In this document: piece by piece, positions 28,785-38,644 of the stretch
Layout: each line of letters begins with the position of its first letter
Position numbering within the stretch: position 1 is the stretch's first letter
NCBI RefSeq assembly: GCF_000763885.1
Contig: NZ_JRKO01000028.1
Location: 1-64,000, forward strand
DNA: 64,000 bases
Direction: 5' to 3'
From: Paracoccus versutus
GTDB lineage: Bacteria > Pseudomonadota > Alphaproteobacteria > Rhodobacterales > Rhodobacteraceae
Position numbers and translations under genes: made by a program
Notes under the pieces: generated by a model
The model's input: the letters and a program-made list of their open reading frames with translations, nothing else
Told to the model about the DNA's origin: nothing
Databases searched by the model: none

Positions 28785-29296
28785 TCCGCCCGGAGCTGGC
28801 CGAAAAGCTGCGCCCCTGGGCCGAGACCGGCGCCGCGCTGGCCGCGACCGCCTTCGGGCTGTGGGTGTTCTCGCTGGGCGGCTGGATCCTGTGGCCGATC
28901 GGCGCGGCGATCGCCGGGGCCTCGGCGCTCTGGGCGCTGGACGCGCGGCGGCGGATGCGGTTCCGCCACGACACGCTGGGCCCCGGCATGGTCGAGCTGG
29001 ACGAGGGCGCGATCCGCTACCTGTCGCCCAACCGGCTGCTGGGCGGCGAGATCGCGCTGCGCGAGTTGAACGAAATCCGGCTGATGCGGCTGAACGGCCG
29101 CCGGCACTGGCGGCTGAAAAGCGCCGACGGGCAGGCGCTGCTGATCCCCGTCGATGCCTCGGGGGCCGAACATCTGGCCGGCGCCTTCGCCACCTTGCCG
29201 GGGATCGAGATGGGCCGGGTCGCCGCCGCGCTGGCCGAGGGGGCGCCCACGATCCAAACCCTTTGGACGAGGCCGGTTCGCGCCCGCTTGACTTGA
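28781..29296 (+). CDS. predicted membrane protein, function unknown
   Basis: 171 residues. Two adjacent hydrophobic segments (GAALAATAFGLWVFSLGGWI and LWPIGAAIAGASALWAL) are followed by a basic RRRMRFR stretch and a soluble C-terminal domain of about 110 residues rich in beta-type sequence (GMVELDEGAIRYLSPNRLLGG). That layout is a membrane-anchored small domain facing the cytoplasm. ATGA overlap with the acetyltransferase makes this the third gene of a dapE operon. Confidence 0.75.
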   Translation: MIRPELAEKLRPWAETGAALAATAFGLWVFSLGGWILWPIGAAIAGASALWALDARRRMRFRHDTLGPGMVELDEGAIRYLSPNRLLGGEIALRELNEIRLMRLNGRRHWRLKSADGQALLIPVDASGAEHLAGAFATLPGIEMGRVAAALAEGAPTIQTLWTRPVRARLT

Positions 29297-29346
29297 GCCG
29301 CCCGCCTTGCCACCTGTGGCGGGCAAAGGCAAACGAAAGGCCACCG

Positions 29347-30726
29347 ATGTCCATTCCCCAACAGGGCGGCGGCCCGATCGAACGTCCCGAACAGCTGACC
29401 GAATACCTCGCCTCGGGCGAAAAGCCGCGGGAAAGCTGGCGGATCGGCACGGAACACGAGAAATTCGGCTATCGCCACACCGACCTGATGCCCCTGCCCT
29501 ATGAGGCCGCGCCCGGCCAGCCCTCGGTCAAGGCCATGCTGGAGGGGTTGCAGGCCCGCTTCGGCTGGACCCCGGTGCTGGAGGCCGGCCATATCATCGG
29601 GCTGGAACGCGACGGCGCCAATGTCAGCCTGGAGCCGGGCGGCCAGCTTGAACTCTCGGGCGCGCCGCTGGAGACCATCCACCAGACCTGCGACGAAGTG
29701 AACCAGCACCTGGCCGAGGTCAGAAGCGTCGCCGACGAGCTGGGCGCGGGCTTCATCGGCCTGGGCGCGGCGCCGGTCTGGACCCAGGACCAGATGCCGA
29801 TGATGCCCAAGGGGCGCTACCGGCTGATGACCGACTACATGGGCCGGGTCGGCACGCTGGGCACGCAGATGATGTATCGCACCTGCACGGTGCAGGTGAA
29901 CCTGGACTTCGCCTCGGAAGCCGACATGGTGCAGAAGCTGCGCGTGGCGCTGGCCCTGCAGCCGGTGGCGAATGCGCTGTTTGCCAATTCGCCCTTCCTC
30001 GACGGCAAGCCGAACGGCTGGAAAAGCTGGCGCGCGCATATCTGGCAGAACCTCGACGCCGCGCGCACCGGCATGCTGCCCTTTGCCTTCGAGGACGGAT
30101 TCGGCTACGAGGCCTGGGTCGATTACGTCCTCGATGTGCCGATGTATTTCGTCTATCGCGACGGCAAGTATATCGACGCGCTGGGGCAGAGCTTCCGCGA
30201 TTTCCTGAACGGCCGCCTGCCCGCCCTGCCGGGCGAGATCCCGACGCTCTCGGACTGGGCCGACCACCTGACCACCGTTTTCCCCGAGGCGCGGGTCAAG
30301 AAATTCATCGAGATGCGCGGCGCCGACGGCGGCCCCTGGCGGCGGCTCTGCGCCCTGCCGGCGCTGTGGGTCGGGCTGCTTTACGACGCCTCGGCGCTGG
30401 ATGCGGCCTGGGATCTGGTCAAGGGCTGGGACGCCGAGACGCGCGAATCCTGGCGGCAGGGCGCCGGCCTTCTGGCGCTGGATGCCGAGGTGAACGGCAC
30501 CAGGATGCGCGACCTGGCGCGCGAGGTGCTGGCGATTTCCGAGGCGGGGCTCAAGGCGCGGGCCCGCACCGGCTCGGGCGGGCTGGTCCCGGACGAGACG
30601 CATTTCCTGAACACGCTGAAGGAAAGCGTCGAGACCGGCAGGGTGCCGGCCGACGAGCTGCTGGAGAAATACCAGGGCGAATGGGCGGGCGACCTCAGCC
30701 GCATCTATGCCGAATATTCCTATTGA
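29347..30726 (+). CDS. gshA: glutamate-cysteine ligase (plant/alphaproteobacterial type)
   Basis: First enzyme of glutathione synthesis, 459 residues. It belongs to the GCS2 group shared by alphaproteobacteria and plants and is not the E. coli type. Conserved blocks: WRIGTEHEKFGYR near residue 31, ISLEPGGQLELSG-like VSLEPGGQLELSG near 97, MMYRTCTVQVNLDF near 177 and KKFIEMRGADGGPWRRLCALPA near 318. A GAAAGG sequence precedes the ATG. It follows the dapE group after 50 bases and ends at a strong hairpin. Confidence 0.92.
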   Translation: MSIPQQGGGPIERPEQLTEYLASGEKPRESWRIGTEHEKFGYRHTDLMPLPYEAAPGQPSVKAMLEGLQARFGWTPVLEAGHIIGLERDGANVSLEPGGQLELSGAPLETIHQTCDEVNQHLAEVRSVADELGAGFIGLGAAPVWTQDQMPMMPKGRYRLMTDYMGRVGTLGTQMMYRTCTVQVNLDFASEADMVQKLRVALALQPVANALFANSPFLDGKPNGWKSWRAHIWQNLDAARTGMLPFAFEDGFGYEAWVDYVLDVPMYFVYRDGKYIDALGQSFRDFLNGRLPALPGEIPTLSDWADHLTTVFPEARVKKFIEMRGADGGPWRRLCALPALWVGLLYDASALDAAWDLVKGWDAETRESWRQGAGLLALDAEVNGTRMRDLAREVLAISEAGLKARARTGSGGLVPDETHFLNTLKESVETGRVPADELLEKYQGEWAGDLSRIYAEYSY

Positions 30727-30730
30727 AGCA

Positions 30731-30755
30731 GGGCCGGGTGATCCCCGGCCCTTTT
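30731..30755 (+). terminator. rho-independent terminator after gshA
   Basis: GGGCCGGG (30731-30738), TGAT loop, CCCCGGCCC (30743-30751) and a TTTT tract lie four bases after the gshA stop. The opposite strand gene ends just beyond at 30760. Confidence 0.85.
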
Positions 30756-30759
30756 CGCA

Positions 30760-31203
30760 TCACGCCTGCGGCTCGATCCTGGGAGCCGGCGGCTCATCCG
30801 GTTCCTTGCGGCTTTGGATGAACTGGTCGAACTCGGCCTTGTCCTTGGCTTCGCGCAGCTTTTGCAGGAAGTCCAGGAACTCGCGATGCTCGTCCTCCAG
30901 CCGCTTCAGCGTTTCCTCGCGATAGGCGTCGAAGGCGGTGTTGCCGGTCGGCGCCGCGTATCCGAGGCCATGGCTGCGGCCGTGGCGGTGGTGATGATGG
31001 CGGTGGCGGCAGGAAAACATGCGTTTGCTCCAGATCATGTAACCCAGGATGGCAAGGCCCAAGGGCCAGCAGGCGATGAAGGCCAGGATCATGGCGGCGA
31101 TCCAGGCGCCCTTCCCGCGTTCGTCCAGCCAGTCCCGGATGCCGGCCAGCACGGCGCCGACCCGGTCAAGGACGGAGGGGCGCGGGGCGATGTCAGTGTT
31201 CAT
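30760..31203 (-). CDS. DUF2852 membrane protein
   Basis: 147 residues. One clear transmembrane hairpin region (AWIAAMILAFIACWPLGLAI and LGYMIWS) is followed by a histidine-rich CRHRHHHHRHGRSH segment and a C-terminal coiled-coil-like helix (YREETLKRLEDEHREFLDFL). This layout is that of the DUF2852 family, common in Rhodobacterales. The His run could bind metal. AAAGGGA precedes the start. A 25-base palindrome lies 16 bases upstream of the start codon, between this gene and the tetR gene, so TetR control is likely. Confidence 0.8.
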   Translation of the reverse strand: MNTDIAPRPSVLDRVGAVLAGIRDWLDERGKGAWIAAMILAFIACWPLGLAILGYMIWSKRMFSCRHRHHHHRHGRSHGLGYAAPTGNTAFDAYREETLKRLEDEHREFLDFLQKLREAKDKAEFDQFIQSRKEPDEPPAPRIEPQA

Positions 31204-31218
31204 TGCGGTCCCTTTCCG

Positions 31219-31243
31219 ATGTGAATGTTAATCACATTTACAT
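31219..31243. promoter_or_regulatory. 25-base palindrome, probable TetR operator
   Basis: Arms ATGTGAATGTTA (31219-31230) and TCACATTTACAT (31232-31243) around a central A at 31231 match in 10 of 12 positions. It lies directly upstream of the DUF2852 gene and downstream of a TetR-family gene. The low-GC palindrome stands out in this GC-rich sequence. Confidence 0.7.
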
Positions 31244-31301
31244 AGATGGAGCGCAGCCGGCCGGGTTCAAGGGAAACGGCGGAAATTTTCATGGGAAAGT
31301 T

Positions 31302-31913
31302 TCAGTCGGGGATCACGCCCAGCCCGCGCAGATAGATCAGCACCCCGCTTTCCAGCATGTCGCCCGCCGAGATGGGCGAGCGCGAGCCGGGCTTGCCGCG
31401 GCCGAACAGCTCGACCACGCCATGGCTCAGCGCCCAGACATGGTCGGCGACCATGCCCGGCGGCGGGCGGCGCCCATTGGGCAATTGGGCGAACAACGTC
31501 TCGGCCCCGCGCACCAGGATGCCGCGCGCCCGTTCCGAGGCCTGCGACAGCCCGGCATTGCCGGCGATCGAGATGCCCGATTCGAACATGGCCATGTAGA
31601 AGCCGCGCCGCTCGGCGGCAAAGGTCAGGTATTCCTGGCCCATGCGCAGGAATGCGGTCAGCGGCCGCGGCCGGCCCTGGTCGAAGGCGGCCTCGAGCCG
31701 GTCGGCGAATTCCTCGAAGCCCTGCCGGGCGACCTCCTCCAGCAGATCCTCGCGCCCGGCGAAATGGCGATAGGGCGCGGCGGCGCTGACCCCGGCCAGG
31801 CGGGCGGCCTCGGCCAGGGTAAAGGCCTGCGGGCCCTTTTCCTCGATCAGCTGCACCGTGGCCTCGACAAGGGCCTGGCGCAGGTTGCCATGGTGATAGG
31901 AGGTGCGGGCCAT
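31302..31913 (-). CDS. TetR-family transcriptional regulator
   Basis: 203 residues. N-terminal TetR helix-turn-helix: ALVEATVQLIEEKGPQAFTL then AEAARLAGVSAAAPYRHFAG, with the family YRHF motif. The C-terminal ligand domain (TetR_C_33-like pattern: GFYMAMFESGISIAG, VADHVWALSHGVVELFG) is hydrophobic and helical. It starts nine bases after the HPr gene stop, so it may be the last gene of the PTS operon, and it precedes a palindrome and the DUF2852 gene it may repress. Confidence 0.87.
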   Translation of the reverse strand: MARTSYHHGNLRQALVEATVQLIEEKGPQAFTLAEAARLAGVSAAAPYRHFAGREDLLEEVARQGFEEFADRLEAAFDQGRPRPLTAFLRMGQEYLTFAAERRGFYMAMFESGISIAGNAGLSQASERARGILVRGAETLFAQLPNGRRPPPGMVADHVWALSHGVVELFGRGKPGSRSPISAGDMLESGVLIYLRGLGVIPD

Positions 31914-31922
31914 GTCCGGCCC

Positions 31923-32213
31923 TTACATGCCTTCGCCGAAGTAATCCTCGACCAGGGCGGTCAGCGCATCGGCCAGCTCCTGCGCCTCGGCCCCGCGGGT
32001 GGTGACGCGAATCGCGGTGCCGCGCGGCGCGGCCAGCATCAGCAGGCCCATGATCGAATCGCCCGAGACGCTGATGCCGTCCTTTTCCACGGTGGCCTGG
32101 GCGTCGAAGCGTTCCACCGTCTCGACGAATTTCGCGCTGGCCCGCGCGTGCAGGCCCTTTTCGTTGATGATCGCCAGTTCGCGGGTGACGGCCCCGTTGG
32201 TCATGTCATTCAT
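31923..32213 (-). CDS. ptsH: phosphocarrier protein HPr of the regulatory PTS
   Basis: 96-residue HPr. The phosphorylatable His is in NEKGLHARASAKF (about residue 22), and the regulatory serine site lies in SGDSIMGLLMLAA (about residue 52), the target of HPr kinase. Clustered with hprK, rapZ and an EIIA-Man gene and with no sugar permease, so it belongs to a regulatory nitrogen/carbon PTS that does not transport sugar. Overlaps the EIIA stop by four bases (ATGA). Confidence 0.92.
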   Translation of the reverse strand: MNDMTNGAVTRELAIINEKGLHARASAKFVETVERFDAQATVEKDGISVSGDSIMGLLMLAAPRGTAIRVTTRGAEAQELADALTALVEDYFGEGM

Positions 32214-32635
32214 GAAGCGGCACGTTTGGGAATGGGAAGCACATCGGCAGGCAGGACGTCATAGCTGTTGATGTACTTGCGTCCCGCATCCTTGGCCAGC
32301 GTCACCGCATCGGCCACCGACAATTTGCGCGATTTCGCCAGTTTCACCAGCATCGGCAGGTTCGCCCCATAGAGAATCGAGCGGTTCCGCGTCGCACAGG
32401 CCATCAGCGACAGGTTCGAGGGCGAACCCCCGAACAGATCCGTGACCACCACCACGCCGTCGCCCGCATCCACCGCATCCGCGGCGGCGCAGATTTCGGC
32501 CTGCTTCTCGCCCCGGTCATGGTTTTCCTCGATGGCCACGGCCTTGATCCCGGTTTGCGGCCCCACCACATGCTCGACGGCCGAGAGATACTCCCTGGCC
32601 AGCCCACCATGCGCCACGATGACAATCCCGATCAA
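32210..32635 (-). CDS. PTS EIIA component, mannose type
   Basis: 141-residue EIIA-Man domain protein. The active-site histidine is His9 in IVIVAHGGLAREYL, and VVVVTDLFGGSPSNLSL is the conserved second block. It receives phosphate from HPr. In alphaproteobacteria this soluble EIIA has no partner permease and works in regulation, next to hprK, ptsH and rapZ. 24 bases after rapZ. Confidence 0.9.
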   Translation of the reverse strand: MIGIVIVAHGGLAREYLSAVEHVVGPQTGIKAVAIEENHDRGEKQAEICAAADAVDAGDGVVVVTDLFGGSPSNLSLMACATRNRSILYGANLPMLVKLAKSRKLSVADAVTLAKDAGRKYINSYDVLPADVLPIPKRAAS

Positions 32636-32659
32636 TTCGCCCCACCACGCACCAGCCGT

Positions 32660-33619
32660 TCACCCTTGCGCCAAAGCTGTGCGAGAGGCCCGCATATGGC
32701 CATCATCCCCAGGTGCCGGCGCCTTTTCACGGCGTTCAAGTTCCCGATGTCTAATTGACACTTGCCAGCCTGCTTTCGCAAGCGCATCTGCCATTTTTTC
32801 CGCCATTGTGACAGAACGGTGTCGCCCCCCGGTGCAGCCGAAGCCGATCGCCAGGTGCGCCTTTCCCTCATCCAGATGGGCAGGCAGGGTGAAAAGCACA
32901 AGATCCTGCACCCTGCGGAAGAATTCGTCGAATCGCGAATCGGCCATCACATAATGCTGAACCGGCGAATCGCGGCCATCCAGCGGCCGCAGTTCCGGCT
33001 GCCAATGCGGATTGGCCAGGAAGCGGCAGTCGAACATCATGTCCACCCCGCGCGGCACCCCGCGCTTGTAGGAAAAGGACTGGACCGAGACGGTCAGCCG
33101 CCGCCCCGGCTCGGTCTCGAACCAGCGGGCCAGTTCGGCCTTCAGGTCATGCGGCGACAGCTCGGACGTATCGACCAGCACGTCGGCGCGGGCGCGGATC
33201 GGCGACAGCATGTCGCGCTCGGCGATGATGGCGTCGAGCGGCGAGCCCTCGGCGCGCAGCGGATGGCGGCGCCGGGTTTCGTTGAACCGCCGCAAGAGCT
33301 GCTCGGTCGTGCAGTCCAGGAACAGCACCTCGGGCGCATATTCCGGCAGCCGGGTCAGCCGGTCGATCAGCTCGATCAGGTTGGCGACCGAGAAGTCGCG
33401 GTTGCGCACGTCCAGCCCCAGGGCCAGCGGCATCGGCCGCGCTGGCCCGTCCAGCAGCCGCGGGATCAGCGACAGGGGCAGGTTGTCGATCGCCTCGTAG
33501 CCCAGATCCTCCAGCACGTTGATCGCCGTCGAGCGCCCGGCCCCCGACGGGCCGGTGATCAGCACCAGCCGCTGGGCCTGTTCCTCCTGGCTGTCCATGG
33601 CGCTTGCCGCCTCCGGCAT
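32660..33619 (-). CDS. rapZ: RNase adapter / nucleotide-binding protein RapZ
   Basis: 319 residues. N-terminal P-loop GPSGAGRST at 23-31, Walker B-like region LGLDVRNRD, and a C-terminal [16 protein letters not shown] block (RapZ_C) that senses a metabolite. In E. coli RapZ delivers the small RNA GlmZ to RNase E to control amino sugar synthesis; targets in alphaproteobacteria differ. ATG at 33619 is used. The ATG at 33598 with GGAGG upstream is an equally good start. Nine bases after the hprK stop. Confidence 0.9.
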   Translation of the reverse strand: MPEAASAMDSQEEQAQRLVLITGPSGAGRSTAINVLEDLGYEAIDNLPLSLIPRLLDGPARPMPLALGLDVRNRDFSVANLIELIDRLTRLPEYAPEVLFLDCTTEQLLRRFNETRRRHPLRAEGSPLDAIIAERDMLSPIRARADVLVDTSELSPHDLKAELARWFETEPGRRLTVSVQSFSYKRGVPRGVDMMFDCRFLANPHWQPELRPLDGRDSPVQHYVMADSRFDEFFRRVQDLVLFTLPAHLDEGKAHLAIGFGCTGGRHRSVTMAEKMADALAKAGWQVSIRHRELERREKAPAPGDDGHMRASRTALAQG

Positions 33620-33628
33620 GGCTTGACC

Positions 33629-34057
33629 CTACCTTTCGTGCAAATCCGTATCCGCCCGGCCAGCGACAAGGTATTGCAACAGTATTGACGCAAGATGAAC
33701 GCGGCCGGCCCCAAGGACAAGGGGCACGGACCTGCCCATTAGGTCAAGCCGCCGGTCGGGCGGCAGCCGGTCGGGCTCGGGGCGCGCCAGATCGACCGCC
33801 AGGGCCAGCTCGACCGGGCCATGCGGCGCGGCATGCAGGATGCCCACCCCCCGCGCCTCGATCCTGCCGCGGATCGAATCGGGCGCATCGGCGAGGATCC
33901 GACCGCCCTCGCGGCGCAGGACGGTGCGGTCGTCCGCCACCAGCGCCGCGCCAAGCGCCATCATCTGCAGCGCCAGCACGGACTTCCCCGCGCCCGAGGG
34001 CCCCAGGATCAGCAGCCCCCGTTCCCGGTGGGCGATGCAGCTTGCATGCAGGATCAT
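33629..34057 (-). CDS. hprK: HPr kinase, short alphaproteobacterial form
   Basis: 142 residues, about half the size of Bacillus HprK, because alphaproteobacterial forms keep only the C-terminal kinase domain. P-loop GPSGAGKSV at 19-27 and the ARGVGILHAAP block near 68-78 (the signature region, ARGxG) are present. It phosphorylates the serine of HPr. First gene of the hprK-rapZ-EIIA-ptsH set. In many relatives chvI-chvG lie directly upstream; here the next gene is pckA, divergent. Confidence 0.88.
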   Translation of the reverse strand: MILHASCIAHRERGLLILGPSGAGKSVLALQMMALGAALVADDRTVLRREGGRILADAPDSIRGRIEARGVGILHAAPHGPVELALAVDLARPEPDRLPPDRRLDLMGRSVPLVLGAGRVHLASILLQYLVAGRADTDLHER

Positions 34058-34165
34058 GGCTTCCTTCCCCTTGCCTCTTGCCGCGGCGCGAATCGCCCCG
34101 GACCCCTACGCCGGACCAAGGGCCTTTGTGACGTTTTCCCGAAGCCAAGACCACGATCCGACAAA

Positions 34166-34198
34166 TGATTGCGCTAACCGTGTCTGATTGCGCTAACC
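34166..34198. promoter_or_regulatory. tandem LacI-type operator sites upstream of pckA
   Basis: TGATTGCGCTAACC occurs twice, at 34166-34179 and 34185-34198, 19 bases apart. Each is close to a LacI-family dyad with a central CG (TGTTAGCGCTAACA-like). The sites lie 95-127 bases before the pckA start and 109 bases or more before hprK. CceR, a LacI-type regulator of central carbon metabolism in Rhodobacter, is a candidate (recalled, not verified). Confidence 0.6.
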
Positions 34199-34292
34199 CT
34201 GCCCATATGTGCGCTTTCGCCGGGGAAATGCCGTGTTATAGGACGCGCAACGGCCGCTGCCGGCCCGGACTATCAGCAGGAGCAAAGGTGCC

Positions 34293-35891
<1,599 letters not shown>

Positions 35892-35961
35892 GAGCCAGGA
35901 TCCAGGCGATGCAGGAGAGGCGGTCCAAGGGGCCGCCTTTTCGCTTGCACCGGCGCCGCAA

Positions 35962-36103
35962 GGGGGCTTTGCGCCCCCGTCGGCCTGCGGCCGACTCCCC
36001 CGCAGGATATTTGGACACGAAAGAAGCCGGCGGAGTCGCCACGTCGCTTCTTTCGTGTCCAAATATCCTGGGGGAGCGCGGAACGCGCGGGGGCAAAGCC
36101 CCC
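35962..36103. repeat. large inverted repeat, long-type family copy B
   Basis: The inner arms 36003-36027 and 36046-36070 are a perfect 25-base inverted repeat containing GGATATTTGGACACGAAAG. Outside them each arm carries a GGGGGCTTTGCCCCC-like hairpin (35962-35977 and 36091-36103). The whole structure lies between convergent pckA and rnr and would fold into a cruciform or a bidirectional terminator. Related copies: 4871-5001 and 45342-45388. Confidence 0.85.
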
Positions 36104-36107
36104 TTCT

Positions 36108-38372
36108 TCAGCCCTGCCGCCGAACCCGCCGCCGCTTTTGCGCGCGCTTGATCTCGGCCAGCCGGGCTTGGGTGGCGCGCTTGCGCATCGGTCCCTTGCC
36201 GCGCCCGCCGCCCGAGCCTTGCGGCAGCGGCCGGCCCTCGAGTTCCAGCAGTTCCAGCATCAGCCCGCCGGTCAGCGGCACCGCCTCGGTCAGGCGGACG
36301 GTCACGCGCTGGCCGATGCCGATCTCGAGCCCGGTCTCGGAGCCCATCAGCACCTGCGCCTCGGGGTCGTAGTGGAAATATTCCCGGCCGATCTCGCGGA
36401 TCGGCAAGAGCCCGTCCGCCCCGGTCTCGTCCAGCCGCACGAAGGCGCCGAAACGCTGCACGCCGCTGATGCGGCCGGTGAACTCGGCCCCCACCCGGTC
36501 GGCCAGATAGGCGGCGAGATAGCGGTCGGTGGTGTCGCGTTCCGCCGCCATCGAGCGCCGCTCGGTTTCCGAGATATGCTGGGCGGTTTCCGAAAGCGTC
36601 TCGATGTCCTGCGCCGACAGCCCGTCATCGCCCCATCCATGCCCCATGATCAGCGCACGATGCACGATCAGGTCGGAATAGCGCCGGATCGGCGAGGTGA
36701 AATGCGCGTAAGAGCGCAGCGCCAGCCCGAAATGGCCAAAATTCTCGGGGTTGTAATAGGCCTGCTGCATCGAGCGCAGCGCCGTCATGTTGATCAGCTC
36801 GTCGAATTCCGAGCCCTCGGCCTGTTCCAGCAGACGGTTCAGGTGCCGGGTCTGCAGCACCTGCCCCTTGGCCAGGGTGAAACCCGAGGCCTCGGCCACT
36901 TCGCGCAGCGCGTCCAGCTTTTCGACCGTCGGCTCCTCGTGGACGCGGTAGAGCAGCGGACGGCGCAGGCGTTCCAGTTCCTCGGCCGCAGCGACATTGG
37001 CCAGGACCATGAATTCCTCGATCAGCCGGTGCGCGTCGTAGCGTTCGCGGAAGTTCACCGATTTCACCCGCCCATCGGGGGTCAGCTCGATACGGCGCTC
37101 GGGCAGGTCCAGTTCCAGCGGCTGGCGGCGCTGCCGCGCGGCCTTGAGCAGCCCGTAGGCGTGCCAGAGCGGGTGGATCACGGCGTCGAGCAGCGGCGCG
37201 GTCTGGTCGTCCGGGCTGCCGTCGGCCGCCGCCTGCGCCTGTTCATAGGCCAGGCTCGCGGCCGAGCGGATCATGCCGCGGTGGAAGCTGTGGCCGGTCT
37301 TGTTGCCCTGCGCGTCCAGCCGCATCCTGACTGCGATGACCGGCCGGTCCACGCCCTGGTGCAGCGAGCAGAGGTCGCTCGACAGGATGTCGGGCAGCAT
37401 CGGCACCACCCGGTCGGGAAAATAGGTGGAATTGCCGCGGTTCCTCGCCTCGCGGTCCAGCGCCGAGCCGGGGCGGACGTAATGCGCCACGTCGGCGATG
37501 GCGACCCAGACCGTGGCGCCGCCGTCCTCATGCGTCTCGGCCGCCACGGCATCGTCGCGGTCGCGCGCGTCCGAGGGGTCGATGGTGATGAAGGGCAGGG
37601 GGCGCAGGTCCTCGCGCCCCTTCATCGTCGCCGGGCGGGCGGCATCGGCCTCGGCGATCGCCTCGTCGGGGAAATCGTCGGGGATGCCGTGCTGGTGGAT
37701 GGCGATCAGGCTGACCGCCCTGGGCGCCGACGGGTCGCCCAGCCGCTCGACGATCCGCGCCACGGGCAGGCCGATGCGGCCGCGGGGGCCGACCTGCTCG
37801 GCCTCGACCAGCTCGCCGCTTTTCGCGCCATGCACGTCGCCGGGGCGGACCTGCCATTCCTTGTCCTGGCCCTTGTCGATGGGCAGGATGCGGCCGCCCG
37901 CCTCGGACCCGCCGGCCGCGGCGCGGAAGATGCCGACGATGCGGTGCTGCACCGTGCCGATGCGGCGGATCAGCCGGGCCTGGTAGTCGTGATCCTCGCC
38001 CCGCGTCTCGATCAGCCGGGCCAGGATGCGCTCGCCCGGCGCCACCGCCGGGTCGGATTTCAGCGCCGCATAGAGGATGCGCGGCATCGGCCCCTCGCCC
38101 TGCCATTCCAGCGGCTTGGCGAAGATGTCGCCGTCGCGGTCGGGCGGCAGCAGCTGCAGCACCGTGACCGGCGGCAGCCGCTCGGCATCGTGGTAATGGC
38201 GGCGGCGGCGTTCCAGCAGCCCCTCGGATTCAAGCTCCTTCAGCAGCCGCTTCAGCTCGATACGCTCGGCACCCTTGATGCCGAAGGCTTTCGCGATGTC
38301 GCGTTTCGCGGTGGCGTCCGGGTGGGCGGACACCCAGTCGAGAATCTCTTGCCGGGAAGGTAGCTGTGCCAT
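36108..38372 (-). CDS. rnr: ribonuclease R
   Basis: 754-residue processive 3'-5' exoribonuclease. Order: N-terminal winged-helix (ILDWVSAHPDATAKRDIAKA), cold-shock domains, the catalytic RNB domain with ITIDPSDARDRDDAVAAE near 260-277 (metal-binding aspartates) and SCRATSDL-like DILSSDLCSLHQGVDRP, an S1 domain (FTGRISGVQRFGAFVRLDET) and a Lys/Arg-rich tail (RAQKRRRVRRQG) typical of RNase R. It digests structured RNA, such as damaged rRNA. Convergent to pckA. Confidence 0.94.
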   Translation of the reverse strand: MAQLPSRQEILDWVSAHPDATAKRDIAKAFGIKGAERIELKRLLKELESEGLLERRRRHYHDAERLPPVTVLQLLPPDRDGDIFAKPLEWQGEGPMPRILYAALKSDPAVAPGERILARLIETRGEDHDYQARLIRRIGTVQHRIVGIFRAAAGGSEAGGRILPIDKGQDKEWQVRPGDVHGAKSGELVEAEQVGPRGRIGLPVARIVERLGDPSAPRAVSLIAIHQHGIPDDFPDEAIAEADAARPATMKGREDLRPLPFITIDPSDARDRDDAVAAETHEDGGATVWVAIADVAHYVRPGSALDREARNRGNSTYFPDRVVPMLPDILSSDLCSLHQGVDRPVIAVRMRLDAQGNKTGHSFHRGMIRSAASLAYEQAQAAADGSPDDQTAPLLDAVIHPLWHAYGLLKAARQRRQPLELDLPERRIELTPDGRVKSVNFRERYDAHRLIEEFMVLANVAAAEELERLRRPLLYRVHEEPTVEKLDALREVAEASGFTLAKGQVLQTRHLNRLLEQAEGSEFDELINMTALRSMQQAYYNPENFGHFGLALRSYAHFTSPIRRYSDLIVHRALIMGHGWGDDGLSAQDIETLSETAQHISETERRSMAAERDTTDRYLAAYLADRVGAEFTGRISGVQRFGAFVRLDETGADGLLPIREIGREYFHYDPEAQVLMGSETGLEIGIGQRVTVRLTEAVPLTGGLMLELLELEGRPLPQGSGGGRGKGPMRKRATQARLAEIKRAQKRRRVRRQG

Positions 38373-38416
38373 GCCGCCACGCTAGCACGACGCCAGACGG
38401 GGTGGCAGGGGCAAAA

Positions 38417-38638
38417 TCAGGCGGCCGGCAGGCGGACGAAGGCGGCCGCCTCGCGCACCACCGGGTCGGCCTCGGCCCCGGCGCGGATCTGGTCCACGAA
38501 ATCCTGCCGCATCCGCGGCGTCCAGGATTCGTTGATATGCGCGGCCACCGCCTCGGGCGCCGGCCGGTCGGGCTGGGTGCCGAAGAATTGCGCCATCTGG
38601 CTGGCCATGCGGATCAGTTTCGAATGGTCGTGGGACAT
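38417..38638 (-). CDS. fdsD: formate dehydrogenase delta subunit
   Basis: 73-residue FdsD, small subunit or chaperone of NAD-dependent molybdenum formate dehydrogenases. Opening MSHDHSKLIRMASQMAQFFG and 'INESWTPRMRQDF' are the family blocks. It starts six bases after the fdhD stop, and its ribosome-binding GAGGCG overlaps that stop (CTGAGGCGACATG). Last gene of fdsG-fdsB-fdsA-fdhD-fdsD. Confidence 0.9.
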   Translation of the reverse strand: MSHDHSKLIRMASQMAQFFGTQPDRPAPEAVAAHINESWTPRMRQDFVDQIRAGAEADPVVREAAAFVRLPAA

Positions 38639-38644
38639 GTCGCC

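Noticed and set aside
31221..31237. TGTGA-N7-TCACA read as a CRP/FNR-like site
   Set aside because: Spacing is seven where CRP needs six, and the larger 25-base palindrome around it fits a TetR operator better.
33629..34057. HprK of only 142 residues as a truncated gene
   Set aside because: Alphaproteobacterial HPr kinases normally lack the N-terminal domain, so this is full length for the group.
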